From an uncultured Chloroflexota bacterium (GTDB lineage Bacteria; Chloroflexota; Anaerolineae; Aggregatilineales; Phototrophicaceae), in the NCBI GenBank assembly GCA_937974245.1, contig CALJKV010000054.1:1-49881 (forward strand): a stretch of DNA of 49,881 bases, given 5' to 3'. Shown piece after piece: positions 1 to 8,439 of this stretch. Within the stretch, counting starts at the first letter, position 1. The number at the start of each line of letters is the position of its first letter. A program made the position numbers and the translations under genes. The notes under the pieces are model-generated. The model was not told the origin of the DNA and did not search any database. It saw only the letters and a list, made by a program, of their open reading frames with translations.

Positions 1-49
1 TTTGCCATGCGGTCATTTTACATCAGCAGTCACCTTTTTGCTTTATCCA

Positions 50-1516
50 TTAGCAGGAATAACTGCCGGTTTGCAGTTTGTAGTCCTCGCAGGTGATCGC
101 CCCATCGTGATCCAAATCCCAGGATGGGATGAGGTCCGCGATGTCATACCCATTGCTGCGAATGAGGTTTTCCAGCCATGACTGTGTGCAGGTACAGGTA
201 TCATCATCGCCCGCACCTGTACCGCCACCTGTCCTGAGGGTTGGCCGGAATGGTGATGAGGGTTGGCCGGATGAACACTGCCCCGGATTCCATACACACA
301 CATAGCCCGTTCCAGCATCGTTGCATTGCGACACATACTCCGTCCCGCAACCGTTTGAGCCACATACGCCGAACCACTGGCCGGGGTTGCACAGTGTGGA
401 TACAGACACCACAGACGGCGGATCGGGGTAATCATTCACCACCGGAATCGGGGCAGTATCCCCTTCCACCCGCACATTCTGCGACCATATCCATTTCTGT
501 TGACCGTCATCTGTCCGCTCAACAAGGCGATACCAATCACGCAGACCGTTCTGGCCCTCAATCCGCACCGCTTCATTTTTGTCCACGTAACCAACCTGGG
601 CATAGCTCGGGCCGGGGCCATTCCGCAGGTTCGCCTGGTAGAGCGCGACGCCATCAACCACCGTATCAGGCGTAGACGTAGGACTGGGCATTACGGTGGG
701 TGTTTCAGAGGGTGGTTGTTCCTCTGCCTCAGTAGCAGGTACAGCCGTAACCAGAGGAACGCCTGTCACTGGTAAAGACGACACGGTGATTATTTCGGTG
801 GTCGCCGGTTCGATTGGCGCAGCAGTCGGCCCCTGGGTGGTGACTGTTGGCGGTGGCGTTGTTGCAGTGGGTGTGTAGTTGTCAACCACCTTGGTTGGAG
901 CAATTGTCAACGTAACCTCATCATCAAGGTCTGGGATGATCCCACCCCCGGCCAGCAGAAGCAGCGCCAGAATCGCCACAACCATGGCGATAGCACCCAG
1001 GGCAAGCAGCGGCAGCCGGCGAATCTCCATCCGCCCCTCATTCAGGTACACAGCACGCAAATGTTCGTCCGGCTCAGCAATATCCGGTGCGTCGCCTGGC
1101 ACAATGGATACACGGGCCGTCTGAATGGCGTTCACCAGATCAACCGCACTTACGGGATTCCGGTAGTTTGAGAGGTCAACATAATGAAGAGACGCCAGAA
1201 TGCCACTCATCTCCACCCGGCTCAACTTGACTGGAACAACCGGCTTTCCCAAACGAACTGCCTGAGAAAACTCCCAGTTGCACCACTGCGATTTGAGCGA
1301 ACGCGGAGTCAGGGCATAGACGAAGACATCGCAGTGTTCGATTTCACGACGCAGGGCATCCTGCCAGTTCTCACCACCCCGCAGTTGTTCCTCGTCACGC
1401 CAGGGATGATGCCCGCCGTGCCGCAGGATTTCGACCAGCCGGCTAACCTTCCGGCTGTCTCTTCTGGCATAACTGATAAAGACACGCTTCCCGTTGGGAC
1501 TGCTGGATGATGACAT
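50..1516 (-). CDS. TIR - transmembrane - SH3b - excalibur-like protein
   Basis: Seen: 488 residues. A bacterial TIR_2-type domain (about 10-140) starts with RVFISYARRDS and has the W-D-E-x-x-L-x-x-G-x-x-W block. It has WCNWE, with Glu82 at the position of the catalytic Glu of NADase TIRs. One hydrophobic helix follows (about 168-194), then a Thr/Pro/Val-rich linker (200-285), an SH3b-like module (about 288-352, NLRNGPGPSYAQVG), a Cys-rich segment (376-414) and a C-terminal Cys-framed DLDHDGAITCED, which resembles the excalibur calcium motif DxDxDGxxCE. Inferred topology: TIR in the cytoplasm, SH3b and Ca2+ module outside, so a wall or ligand sensor may control an internal TIR. Enzyme activity is not shown by sequence; the TIR could be only a scaffold. 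It is divergent from a second TIR gene. Confidence 0.86.
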   Translation of the reverse strand: MSSSSSPNGKRVFISYARRDSRKVSRLVEILRHGGHHPWRDEEQLRGGENWQDALRREIEHCDVFVYALTPRSLKSQWCNWEFSQAVRLGKPVVPVKLSRVEMSGILASLHYVDLSNYRNPVSAVDLVNAIQTARVSIVPGDAPDIAEPDEHLRAVYLNEGRMEIRRLPLLALGAIAMVVAILALLLLAGGGIIPDLDDEVTLTIAPTKVVDNYTPTATTPPPTVTTQGPTAAPIEPATTEIITVSSLPVTGVPLVTAVPATEAEEQPPSETPTVMPSPTSTPDTVVDGVALYQANLRNGPGPSYAQVGYVDKNEAVRIEGQNGLRDWYRLVERTDDGQQKWIWSQNVRVEGDTAPIPVVNDYPDPPSVVSVSTLCNPGQWFGVCGSNGCGTEYVSQCNDAGTGYVCVWNPGQCSSGQPSSPFRPTLRTGGGTGAGDDDTCTCTQSWLENLIRSNGYDIADLIPSWDLDHDGAITCEDYKLQTGSYSC

Positions 1517-1679
1517 GATAATCTCATAACATACTGGTTAATATTTACCAACCAATAATAGCACGCGCCATCGCAACATGCTAACGATTTTTGTTAAAGT
1601 CTGCTGATATTTGGGCTGCTCGCGTTTCGGGGAGAATTGTTCTACACTATATATTAGTGATTATTTCAGGTAACAAAAG

Positions 1680-3011
1680 ATGCCGAATGAGCTTATTCTG
1701 GTTGTTGACGACAGCGATGACTATCGGGATTCAGTCGTAGCCCTGCTCCACCTCAATGGTTTTGATACCTGTACCGCCGCCGACGGTCAAGACGCACTGC
1801 GTCAAATCAAAGCCGCCAAGCCGGACTTGATGCTGCTCGACCTGCAAATGCCACGCATGGGCGGTCTGGAAGTGCTGGAACACCTCAACAAGATGCCTGT
1901 TGAACTGCCGGTCATTCTGATGACGGCACACGGCAGCGAAGCGATTGCGGTTGAGGTCTTTCGCAAAGGTGTTAAGAACTACATCATCAAGGGCAAGGAG
2001 AACTTCGACCCGGACGAAATCCTCGCAGCCATCCAGCACAGTCTGGTGGAATTGCGCCTGCGCCGGGAAAAAGAACAGCTTGCCGAACGCCTGTTGATCT
2101 CTAATTTCAACCTGCAACAGCGTGTGAATGAATTCAAAATCCTGCACAGCATCGGTAAGAGTGTGGCCTCACTTATGGATATGGAAGCGCTGCTGCTGCG
2201 GGTTGTCGGTGCAGCGACTATGCTTACGGAGAGTACAGAAGGTAGTATCCATCTGATCGAACGCAAGAAGCCCATCTGTCGGGCAATCAAATCCGAAATG
2301 GATGACCGCCCGCAGTTAGTTGCTGAAGTCAGCAGCGATCCGTTGGTAATTCAAGTGGCGGAATCCGGGAAATCCATCGTGTCTGGCGTGGATGATGGCG
2401 TCGTCGTCGAGCAGAGTGCCGTCGTGACGCCACTTTCCGCCGGGAAGAAGGTACTGGGTGTTCTGATGGTAAAAAACAACGGCTCGAATCCCCGCGCCTT
2501 TGGTAAACGGGACGTGGCATTGATGAGTGCACTTGCCAATTACACTGCTATCGCCCTGGAGAACGCACGCAATGCCCAGCGGCACATAGCAGCTGCAAGA
2601 CCAGAACCCAGCATGGCAGAAATCCTGCAACAAAACACAGTGTTCATCTCCTACAGCCGCTTGGACTGGGTTGATTATGTCGAGCCACTTGTCAATTTCC
2701 TGATTAGGGAAGGTTTCAACGTGTGGGTTGACCAGAATTTGCTACTGGGCGGGGAGAACTGGCTGGACATTATTAATGAGGCTTTGGCCCATAGTACCTA
2801 TATGATCCTATGTGTGTCGCCCCGCGCCCTGGCCTCGCCGTATGTGAAGTTTGAATATCGCTATTTCTTCCATCATCAAAAACCGCTTATCCCATTGATC
2901 TGCGAACCGACGCCACTACCAGCAGAACTCCTCAACTACCAAAATATGCCGTATGCCGCCCTGGAACGACTGGCGAAACTCATGAAAGAGATGATGGGCA
3001 AAGGGGAATAA
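1680..3011 (+). CDS. Response regulator receiver - GAF - TIR fusion protein
   Basis: Seen: 443 residues. The receiver domain (about 5-120) has acidic DD at 10-11, phospho-acceptor Asp54 (MLLDLQMP), Thr82 and Lys104. A short coiled stretch leads to a GAF domain (about 150-297, ending in ANYTAIALENA), and a C-terminal TIR domain (319-435) begins with TVFISYSRLDW and has Glu392 in YVKFE at the catalytic Glu position. Known: receivers take phosphate from histidine kinases, GAF domains bind small ligands or dimerise, and TIR domains cleave NAD or assemble. Inferred: a two-component output in which phosphorylation or ligand gates a TIR. No DNA-binding domain is present. The next gene starts 3 bases after the stop, so the two are probably cotranslated. 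A GAF histidine kinase at 45.9 kb is a possible but unproven partner. Confidence 0.88.
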   Translation: MPNELILVVDDSDDYRDSVVALLHLNGFDTCTAADGQDALRQIKAAKPDLMLLDLQMPRMGGLEVLEHLNKMPVELPVILMTAHGSEAIAVEVFRKGVKNYIIKGKENFDPDEILAAIQHSLVELRLRREKEQLAERLLISNFNLQQRVNEFKILHSIGKSVASLMDMEALLLRVVGAATMLTESTEGSIHLIERKKPICRAIKSEMDDRPQLVAEVSSDPLVIQVAESGKSIVSGVDDGVVVEQSAVVTPLSAGKKVLGVLMVKNNGSNPRAFGKRDVALMSALANYTAIALENARNAQRHIAAARPEPSMAEILQQNTVFISYSRLDWVDYVEPLVNFLIREGFNVWVDQNLLLGGENWLDIINEALAHSTYMILCVSPRALASPYVKFEYRYFFHHQKPLIPLICEPTPLPAELLNYQNMPYAALERLAKLMKEMMGKGE

Positions 3012-3014
3012 CCA

Positions 3015-3383
3015 TTGTCGCGCTGGCTGATGGTACTGCTCGCGTGTGGCCTGGGGGTATGGGCGGGGTGGCAGCATCTAAACGCCATGCCCCAGATCAT
3101 GGCCTTCACCGGCTATGAGCATGTGTGCATGGGCTATCGGAGCTGCGCGACTTTTCAATGGGAGACCCACCGCGCTGCTGCCGTGACGCTCGAAATCGGC
3201 TATGTCGAGGGCGAGATATTTATCCCCGGCGCTTCACGCTTTGAGGATCTCCCCAGCAGCGACTCGCTTACCTACAACATTTACATCAACAATTTCGTCG
3301 CCCGCTTATGTGTACGGGGCACAAATGGCCCGACCACTTGCGCCATCTGCAATCCCTTCACCCCGGAACTGTGCGGCCACTAG
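3015..3383 (+). CDS. Small exported/membrane-anchored protein of unknown function
   Basis: Not recognised. 122 residues starting at a TTG codon 3 bases after the receiver-GAF-TIR stop; no other start explains the N-terminal hydrophobic segment so well. Residues 4-20 (LMVLLACGLGVWAG) look like a signal peptide or signal anchor. The rest is soluble with seven Cys, six of them after the signal segment (VCMGYRSC, LCVRG, CAICNPF, LCGH), which suggests disulphides outside the cell. Spacing implies translational coupling with the TIR gene, so it may belong to the same sensory unit; that is inference. Confidence 0.6.
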   Translation: MSRWLMVLLACGLGVWAGWQHLNAMPQIMAFTGYEHVCMGYRSCATFQWETHRAAAVTLEIGYVEGEIFIPGASRFEDLPSSDSLTYNIYINNFVARLCVRGTNGPTTCAICNPFTPELCGH

Positions 3384-3394
3384 GCACTGGTTCC

Positions 3395-5053
3395 CTACTT
3401 CCGCATCGGAATCTTCACACCGTGTTGTTTGGCAAAGGTAATGGCCTCGTCGTACCCGGCGTCCGCATGGCGCACCACGCCCATACCAGGGTCAGTGGTC
3501 AGCACCCGCTGCAACCGTGCCGCTGCCTCTGGTGTGCCATCAGCCACGATGACCTGCCCGGCATGGATGCTGTAGCCAATTCCCACCCCGCCGCCATGAT
3601 GGATACTCACCCAGGTCGCGCCGCCCACCGCGTTAATGAGCGCATTCAGCAGCGCCCAGTCGGCAATCGCATCGCTGCCATCCTTCATACCCTCGGTTTC
3701 CCGGTTGGGGCTGGCGACGGACCCGCTGTCCAGGTGGTCGCGCCCGATCACAATCGGGGCACTCACTGCGCCGGATGCCACCAGTTCATTGAATTTCAGC
3801 CCGGCCCTGACCCGTTCACCATAGCCCAGCCAGCAGATTCGCGCCGGTAAACCCTGGAACTCGACCTGCTCCTGTGCAAGTGTAATCCAGCGACGCAGGT
3901 GGTCATCTTCCGGGAACAATTCGAGAATGGCTTTATCAGTGGTGTAGATGTCCTGCGGGTCGCCAGAGAGCGCAACCCAGCGGAATGGCCCTTTGCCTTC
4001 ACAGAACAGTGGGCGGATATAAGCCGGGACGAAGCCAGGGTAGGCGAAAGCGTCTTTCACACCGTAGTCAAATGCCCGTTGGCGCAGATTGTTGCCATAG
4101 TCAAACACCACCGCGCCCTGTTTCTGCCAGTCGAGCATAGCCTGCACATGCTTCGCCATTGACGCCATCGCCCGGTGTTTGTACACATCCGGGTCGGATT
4201 GGCGCAGTTTGCTGGCTTCATCCAGCGTCATCCCCGCGGGGATATAGCCGTACAGCACATCGTGGGCGCTGGTCTGGTCGGTGACGACATCTGGCACAAT
4301 GCCGCGAATCACCAGTTCCGGCAGAATCTCGCTGGCATTGCCGATTAATCCGATAGACTTCGGCTGCTGCGCGACCAGGGCTTCCTCGACCCAGGTCATG
4401 GCCTCTTCCAGGTTATCGGTAATCACGTCAATCTGGCGCAGGCTGAGCCGCCGTTCTGCACGCCAGCGGTCTACCTCAACAAACAGGCCAACACCTTCAT
4501 TCATGGTAACGGAAAGCGGCTGCGCCCCGCCCATCTCCCCCAGCCCGGCGGTGACAACCAGCTTGCCTTTGAGACTGCCCCAGCCATGTTTGCGGGCGAG
4601 TGCGCCAAATGTCTCGTATGTCCCCTGCAAAATACCCTGCGTGCCGATGTAAATCCAGCTTCCGGCAGTCATTTGCCCATACATGATGAGGCCGTCCTGC
4701 TCCCATTTGTCGAAGTTCTCCTGCGTCGCCCAGGCAGGGACTATGTTGCTGTTGGCGATCAGCACGCGGGGCGCGTCGAGGTGAGTGCGGAAGACTGCCA
4801 CCGGCTTGCCCGACTGCACGAGCAAGGTTTCATCCGGTTCGAGAGTGCGCAGTGCCTCCAAAATCGCCTCAAAAGCATCCCAGTTGCGGGCTGCCTTGCC
4901 CCGTCCGCCATATACGATCAGGTGATCCGGATCAAAGGCGACTGCGGCATCCAGGTTGTTTTGCAGCATCCGGTAAGGGGCTTCAATCAGCCAGTTTTTG
5001 CAGGTCAACTGTGTGCCGGTAGGAGCTTTCACAGGATGGGGTTGCGCGGTCAT
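3395..5053 (-). CDS. hutU: Urocanate hydratase (urocanase)
   Basis: Converts urocanate to 4-imidazolone-5-propionate, the second step of histidine degradation, in the cytoplasm with tightly bound NAD+. Seen: 552 residues from this ATG, close to the family's usual 550-560. It carries the family signature FQGLPARICWLGYGER with catalytic Cys407, the TAGLGEMGGAQP dinucleotide-binding segment and the late SIHHGGGVGIGYS motif. Two in-frame starts lie upstream (GTG at 5080 and ATG at 5077), but this ATG has AGGA at good spacing. The next pathway enzyme, hutI, is 28 kb away in this window and no hutH is visible, so the pathway genes are dispersed. Identification is firm. Confidence 0.97.
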   Translation of the reverse strand: MTAQPHPVKAPTGTQLTCKNWLIEAPYRMLQNNLDAAVAFDPDHLIVYGGRGKAARNWDAFEAILEALRTLEPDETLLVQSGKPVAVFRTHLDAPRVLIANSNIVPAWATQENFDKWEQDGLIMYGQMTAGSWIYIGTQGILQGTYETFGALARKHGWGSLKGKLVVTAGLGEMGGAQPLSVTMNEGVGLFVEVDRWRAERRLSLRQIDVITDNLEEAMTWVEEALVAQQPKSIGLIGNASEILPELVIRGIVPDVVTDQTSAHDVLYGYIPAGMTLDEASKLRQSDPDVYKHRAMASMAKHVQAMLDWQKQGAVVFDYGNNLRQRAFDYGVKDAFAYPGFVPAYIRPLFCEGKGPFRWVALSGDPQDIYTTDKAILELFPEDDHLRRWITLAQEQVEFQGLPARICWLGYGERVRAGLKFNELVASGAVSAPIVIGRDHLDSGSVASPNRETEGMKDGSDAIADWALLNALINAVGGATWVSIHHGGGVGIGYSIHAGQVIVADGTPEAAARLQRVLTTDPGMGVVRHADAGYDEAITFAKQHGVKIPMRK

Positions 5054-5192
5054 GGTGTTTTCCTTTTTTGACTTCATCACACACCCTAGAGGATACCGAG
5101 TCGCGGCGCGGGGGGCAAGGTTGTGCCTTAGCCCGCTAGCATTTCAGCTTGTTAGCTATCCAGCTATTCCCCTACGCCCACCTTACGCCTGG

Positions 5193-5222
5193 TTGCAGCG
5201 TTCCTTCGGATACTGGTATGCT
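5193..5222 (+). promoter_or_regulatory. Candidate sigma70-type promoter for the glycosidase gene
   Basis: TTGCAG and TATGCT are separated by 18 bases, about 55 bases upstream of the start at 5278. The gene also has a purine-rich GAAAGAGGGA just before ATG. Found by eye only. Confidence 0.45.
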
Positions 5223-5277
5223 GGAAAGGGCAGTTTCTGCTTGTGGTGAGCGATAGATTCAAACGAAAGAGGGACTC

Positions 5278-6654
5278 ATGAGACGTTTGGCCTTACTGTT
5301 ACTATTGTTCATGTTCGCGCTTCCAGCCCTGGCGCAGGATGACTCTGTGGGTATCACAGCACCAGCAGCGGCGAGCGATGTGTTCGGGACGGTGGCCGTT
5401 ACCGGGACAGTCAACCCGGCGGACCTGCAAAGTTACTTCCTGGAAGTCAGCGCCTTTGGTATGACGGAACCGCGCTGGATGCCAGTCACGCTGCTGGCTG
5501 CTACCCCGGTCGTAGATGGGCTGCTGGCCGAGTGGCAGACCGGACTGCTGGCCGATGGAAGTTATTCACTGCGGTTACACGTCCAACTACGCTCCGGCGA
5601 AAGCCTGTATACGGTTGTTGAGCCGCTCAATGTGGTCAATGCCTCGCAGCCAATCCCCACCGTGAGCGCCGCGCCGGAAGTCGTCCCGCGCCCCAACCCG
5701 GTCAACACGCTACCAGTGCCGCTGGGCGGGCACGTACTGTACTTCAGCGACGACACCAAAACCGCTATGACAACAATGGGCATGACCTGGGTCAAGTGGC
5801 AGATCAAGTACCAGATGGAAGACACGAACATCCTGAATGTCGTGCGGGACCGCATCAACTGGAGTCACGAGGCCGGGTTCAATGTGCTCTTGAGCATCAC
5901 CGGGGAAGTGGATGAACTGACGTCGCTGGGCGACGATTATTACCCGGTGTTTGCGGAATTTCTGGGGAAGGTCGCCGCCCTCAGCCCGGATGCCATTGAA
6001 GTCTGGAATGAGATGAACCTCGACAGAGAATGGCCGCGTGGACGGATCAGTGCGGCTGCCTACGCGCAGATGCTTCAACCGGCGTATGAGGCGATCAAAG
6101 CGGCAGACCCGCAGGTCATGGTGATTACCGGCGCATTAGCTCCCACCGGCTTTTTCGGGGGGTGCAGTGGGAACGGTTGCGATGATGGCCCGTACTACCA
6201 GGCGATGGCAAGCGCGGGCGTGGCACAGTACGCCGACTGTATTGGCGTCCACTACAACGAGGGGATCATCTCGCCCCGGCAGTTGGGCGGCGACCCCCGC
6301 GTGCCGGACTACCCGACGCGCTACTTCAAGTCCATGACGGATCGGGCAGCGTACCCCTTCCGTAACCTGGATATTCCCATGTGTTACACCGAACTCGGCT
6401 ACCTGACGCCGGAGGGATATGGGCCGCTGCCGGGTGGGTTTGCCTGGGCATCCGGCACAACACTGGCGGAGCAAGCCGAATGGCTGGCTGAGGCGGTACA
6501 ATTGGCGGGGGACGATTCCCGTATCGCTCTGGTGATCGTCTGGAATGTGGATTTTGACGGCTATGACCGTGACCCGCAGGCCGGGTACGCCATCATCCGT
6601 CAGGACGGCACTTGCCCGGCGTGTGCCACCATCGCTGCGCTGCGGAGTGAATAG
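5278..6654 (+). CDS. Secreted clan GH-A glycoside hydrolase-like protein
   Basis: Seen: 458 residues with a typical signal peptide (MRRLALLLLLFMFALPALAQ). An N-terminal beta-rich region (25-130) comes first, then a TIM-barrel-like domain. The barrel has the acid/base motif VWNEMN (Glu245) after strand 4, and a second candidate Glu (Glu372, MCYTELGY) near strand 7 that would be the nucleophile. Known: these two Glu positions define clan GH-A retaining glycosidases such as GH5 and GH39. Inferred: an extracellular glycan hydrolase. The substrate cannot be read from sequence. It is convergent with the peptidase gene, 11 bases apart. Confidence 0.78.
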   Translation: MRRLALLLLLFMFALPALAQDDSVGITAPAAASDVFGTVAVTGTVNPADLQSYFLEVSAFGMTEPRWMPVTLLAATPVVDGLLAEWQTGLLADGSYSLRLHVQLRSGESLYTVVEPLNVVNASQPIPTVSAAPEVVPRPNPVNTLPVPLGGHVLYFSDDTKTAMTTMGMTWVKWQIKYQMEDTNILNVVRDRINWSHEAGFNVLLSITGEVDELTSLGDDYYPVFAEFLGKVAALSPDAIEVWNEMNLDREWPRGRISAAAYAQMLQPAYEAIKAADPQVMVITGALAPTGFFGGCSGNGCDDGPYYQAMASAGVAQYADCIGVHYNEGIISPRQLGGDPRVPDYPTRYFKSMTDRAAYPFRNLDIPMCYTELGYLTPEGYGPLPGGFAWASGTTLAEQAEWLAEAVQLAGDDSRIALVIVWNVDFDGYDRDPQAGYAIIRQDGTCPACATIAALRSE

Positions 6655-6665
6655 GGCGAGATCAA

Positions 6666-8246
6666 TCAGGGCGTCTGGATGATTTGCGGCTGACGCATAT
6701 AGCGGGCGCGGGTGGCCTCGGTTGCTGCCAGTTGGTCGGGTGTGAGCAGTGACCAGAAGAAATCCGGCGTCACCACCTGCCCCGCTCCCCCGTCGGCATA
6801 GCGTCGCAGCCAGTCAAAGAAGGCATCCGTTCCCAGGTCGGCCCGCAGGTCGCGGATCATACCGACGCCACGCAGATAGACCGCGTTGATGTATGCTCGC
6901 CTGGTCTGGAACTTATATACCGGATCATCCACATAGCCTTCCGGCGCGAGGCTGTCCACGCGGAAGTCCCACCACCAGTCTTTGAGGTCGGGATAGTATT
7001 CTTCGACAAATACATATTCGCTGTAGGTCGCCAGCGCCTCATCCAGCCAGGGGGAGAAAGCCTGATCCGTGCCAACCCTGGCGTACCACCATTGATGTGA
7101 CACTTCATGCACGGTAATCATCATGAGGTAGGAAGTCGGCCCACCAAAATTGCGAAAGTAACCCCCGCCCACAAACACCAGTCCGCTTAATTCCATACCA
7201 TCCGGGAAATCCGCCTGCACTACTTCCAGTCGCTCGTAAGGATAAGGACCAAACAGTTCACTGTAAAGCGTAATGGCTTTGGTGGCGACATCCAGCGCAT
7301 AGGCGGCGCTATCTATCACCCCGCCACCCGCCGGGATAAGTGCATCGTCAAAACTGTAAAGTTCGATGGTTGTGCCGCTCTCCGTTTCGCTGCTGGCGAA
7401 AATGAACTGGTCACTCATGCTTACCGGGAATTCGCGGGCAGCGGCCAGCCTGAAATGCCAGTGTTCCGGCCCACTTTCCAGTATATCGCCCGGCGCGGCG
7501 ACCCGAAGTGACTCCGGCGCATGAGTGATATTCAGCGTCACATCCCAATCGGCGCTCTCCAGCACATCCTGTTCGCCAATATGCAGCGCCTCACGCGTGA
7601 CCCACTCGCCATCCAGGAAGACCGCCGTTGTCGGCAGCCAGTGACCCAGATTAACCTGCCGCCCGGTGTAGCCAAAATACCCCTGGAAGCCATCCGACCC
7701 TTCACCCACCGGGGGAATCTGAATGGCGAAGGTCAGCCGCAGCCGGATACTGCAATCCACAGGTATCGCTTCTGGCAAATCCACCCGCAGCCGCCGTCCC
7801 AGGAGTTCATAGCCCACACCCAGGCCATCCGCGCCTAACGTGACGGTTTGCAGCGTGAATGCCCCTGCCCAGCGAGTCGGCTCAATGTTCATAACAATCT
7901 GATTGAGTGATTCGCCCGTCCGGTTGGGATACTGCACAATCTGTTCGGCGGTCAGGGTACGTGCCGTGTAATCAAGATCAACCGTTACGGTGTGTCGGGG
8001 AACTATGGACTCCGACTCACAATTGATGATTTCCGGCATGGCGCTGTCTTCGGGCGGCACTTCCTGAGGCGGCGTGGTTGGGACCGGGTGTGGTTGGCGA
8101 TCAACTGTCGGCACGGGAGTCACCGGCAGGAAACGCAGCGCCGTCGCGGTTGGCTGTGACGGGATTTGCTGCGCCTGGGTCGTCAGGGAGCAGGCCGTAA
8201 TCAATACGAGAAGGGTCAGGGCCAGGAAGCGTGATAGTCGTATCAT
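6666..8246 (-). CDS. M1-family (gluzincin) metallopeptidase lipoprotein
   Basis: Seen: 526 residues from ATG 8246; a GTG at 8261 is possible but gives a poorer signal peptide. The N-terminus is a lipoprotein signal with lipobox LITAC. The zinc site is HEVSH followed 18 residues later by Glu (WLDEALATYSEY), the HExxH-x18-E pattern of M1 aminopeptidases, with the aromatic QWWY after the motif as usual. Upstream of it is PDGMELSGLVFVGG, where M1 enzymes have the GxMEN exopeptidase motif; GMELSG departs from it, so strict aminopeptidase specificity is uncertain. Inferred to be anchored on the outer face of the membrane and to process peptides. Confidence 0.88.
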   Translation of the reverse strand: MIRLSRFLALTLLVLITACSLTTQAQQIPSQPTATALRFLPVTPVPTVDRQPHPVPTTPPQEVPPEDSAMPEIINCESESIVPRHTVTVDLDYTARTLTAEQIVQYPNRTGESLNQIVMNIEPTRWAGAFTLQTVTLGADGLGVGYELLGRRLRVDLPEAIPVDCSIRLRLTFAIQIPPVGEGSDGFQGYFGYTGRQVNLGHWLPTTAVFLDGEWVTREALHIGEQDVLESADWDVTLNITHAPESLRVAAPGDILESGPEHWHFRLAAAREFPVSMSDQFIFASSETESGTTIELYSFDDALIPAGGGVIDSAAYALDVATKAITLYSELFGPYPYERLEVVQADFPDGMELSGLVFVGGGYFRNFGGPTSYLMMITVHEVSHQWWYARVGTDQAFSPWLDEALATYSEYVFVEEYYPDLKDWWWDFRVDSLAPEGYVDDPVYKFQTRRAYINAVYLRGVGMIRDLRADLGTDAFFDWLRRYADGGAGQVVTPDFFWSLLTPDQLAATEATRARYMRQPQIIQTP

Positions 8247-8325
8247 GCCGACATGATACACCGTCGCCTATAAATTGCCAATGTGCGCTTGGGTACATTT
8301 CCGATGAGTGCGCTCCCGCTCAAAC

Positions 8326-8358
8326 TGAACAAGGGGTTTCAGTTAAGCCCCTTGTTCA
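8326..8358. terminator. Inverted repeat, probable terminator after pheT
   Basis: TGAACAAGGGG and CCCCTTGTTCA form a perfect 11-bp stem with an 11-base loop between the ends of the pheT operon and the peptidase promoter region. The T-run on the minus strand is weak (AGTTTG), so termination efficiency is uncertain. Confidence 0.5.
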
Positions 8359-8439
8359 ATCCAACATTCCCATCTTGTTGAAGTAGGTGGCGGAGGCGAA
8401 ACTTAAAAGGATGCGCCAACCACTTTTGCAGACAGGTTG

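Noticed and set aside
50..3011. A Thoeris-type or CBASS defence locus around the TIR genes
   Set aside because: No ThsA-like NADase, SLOG, cyclase or other effector gene is adjacent; the domains point to signalling and no defence role can be shown.
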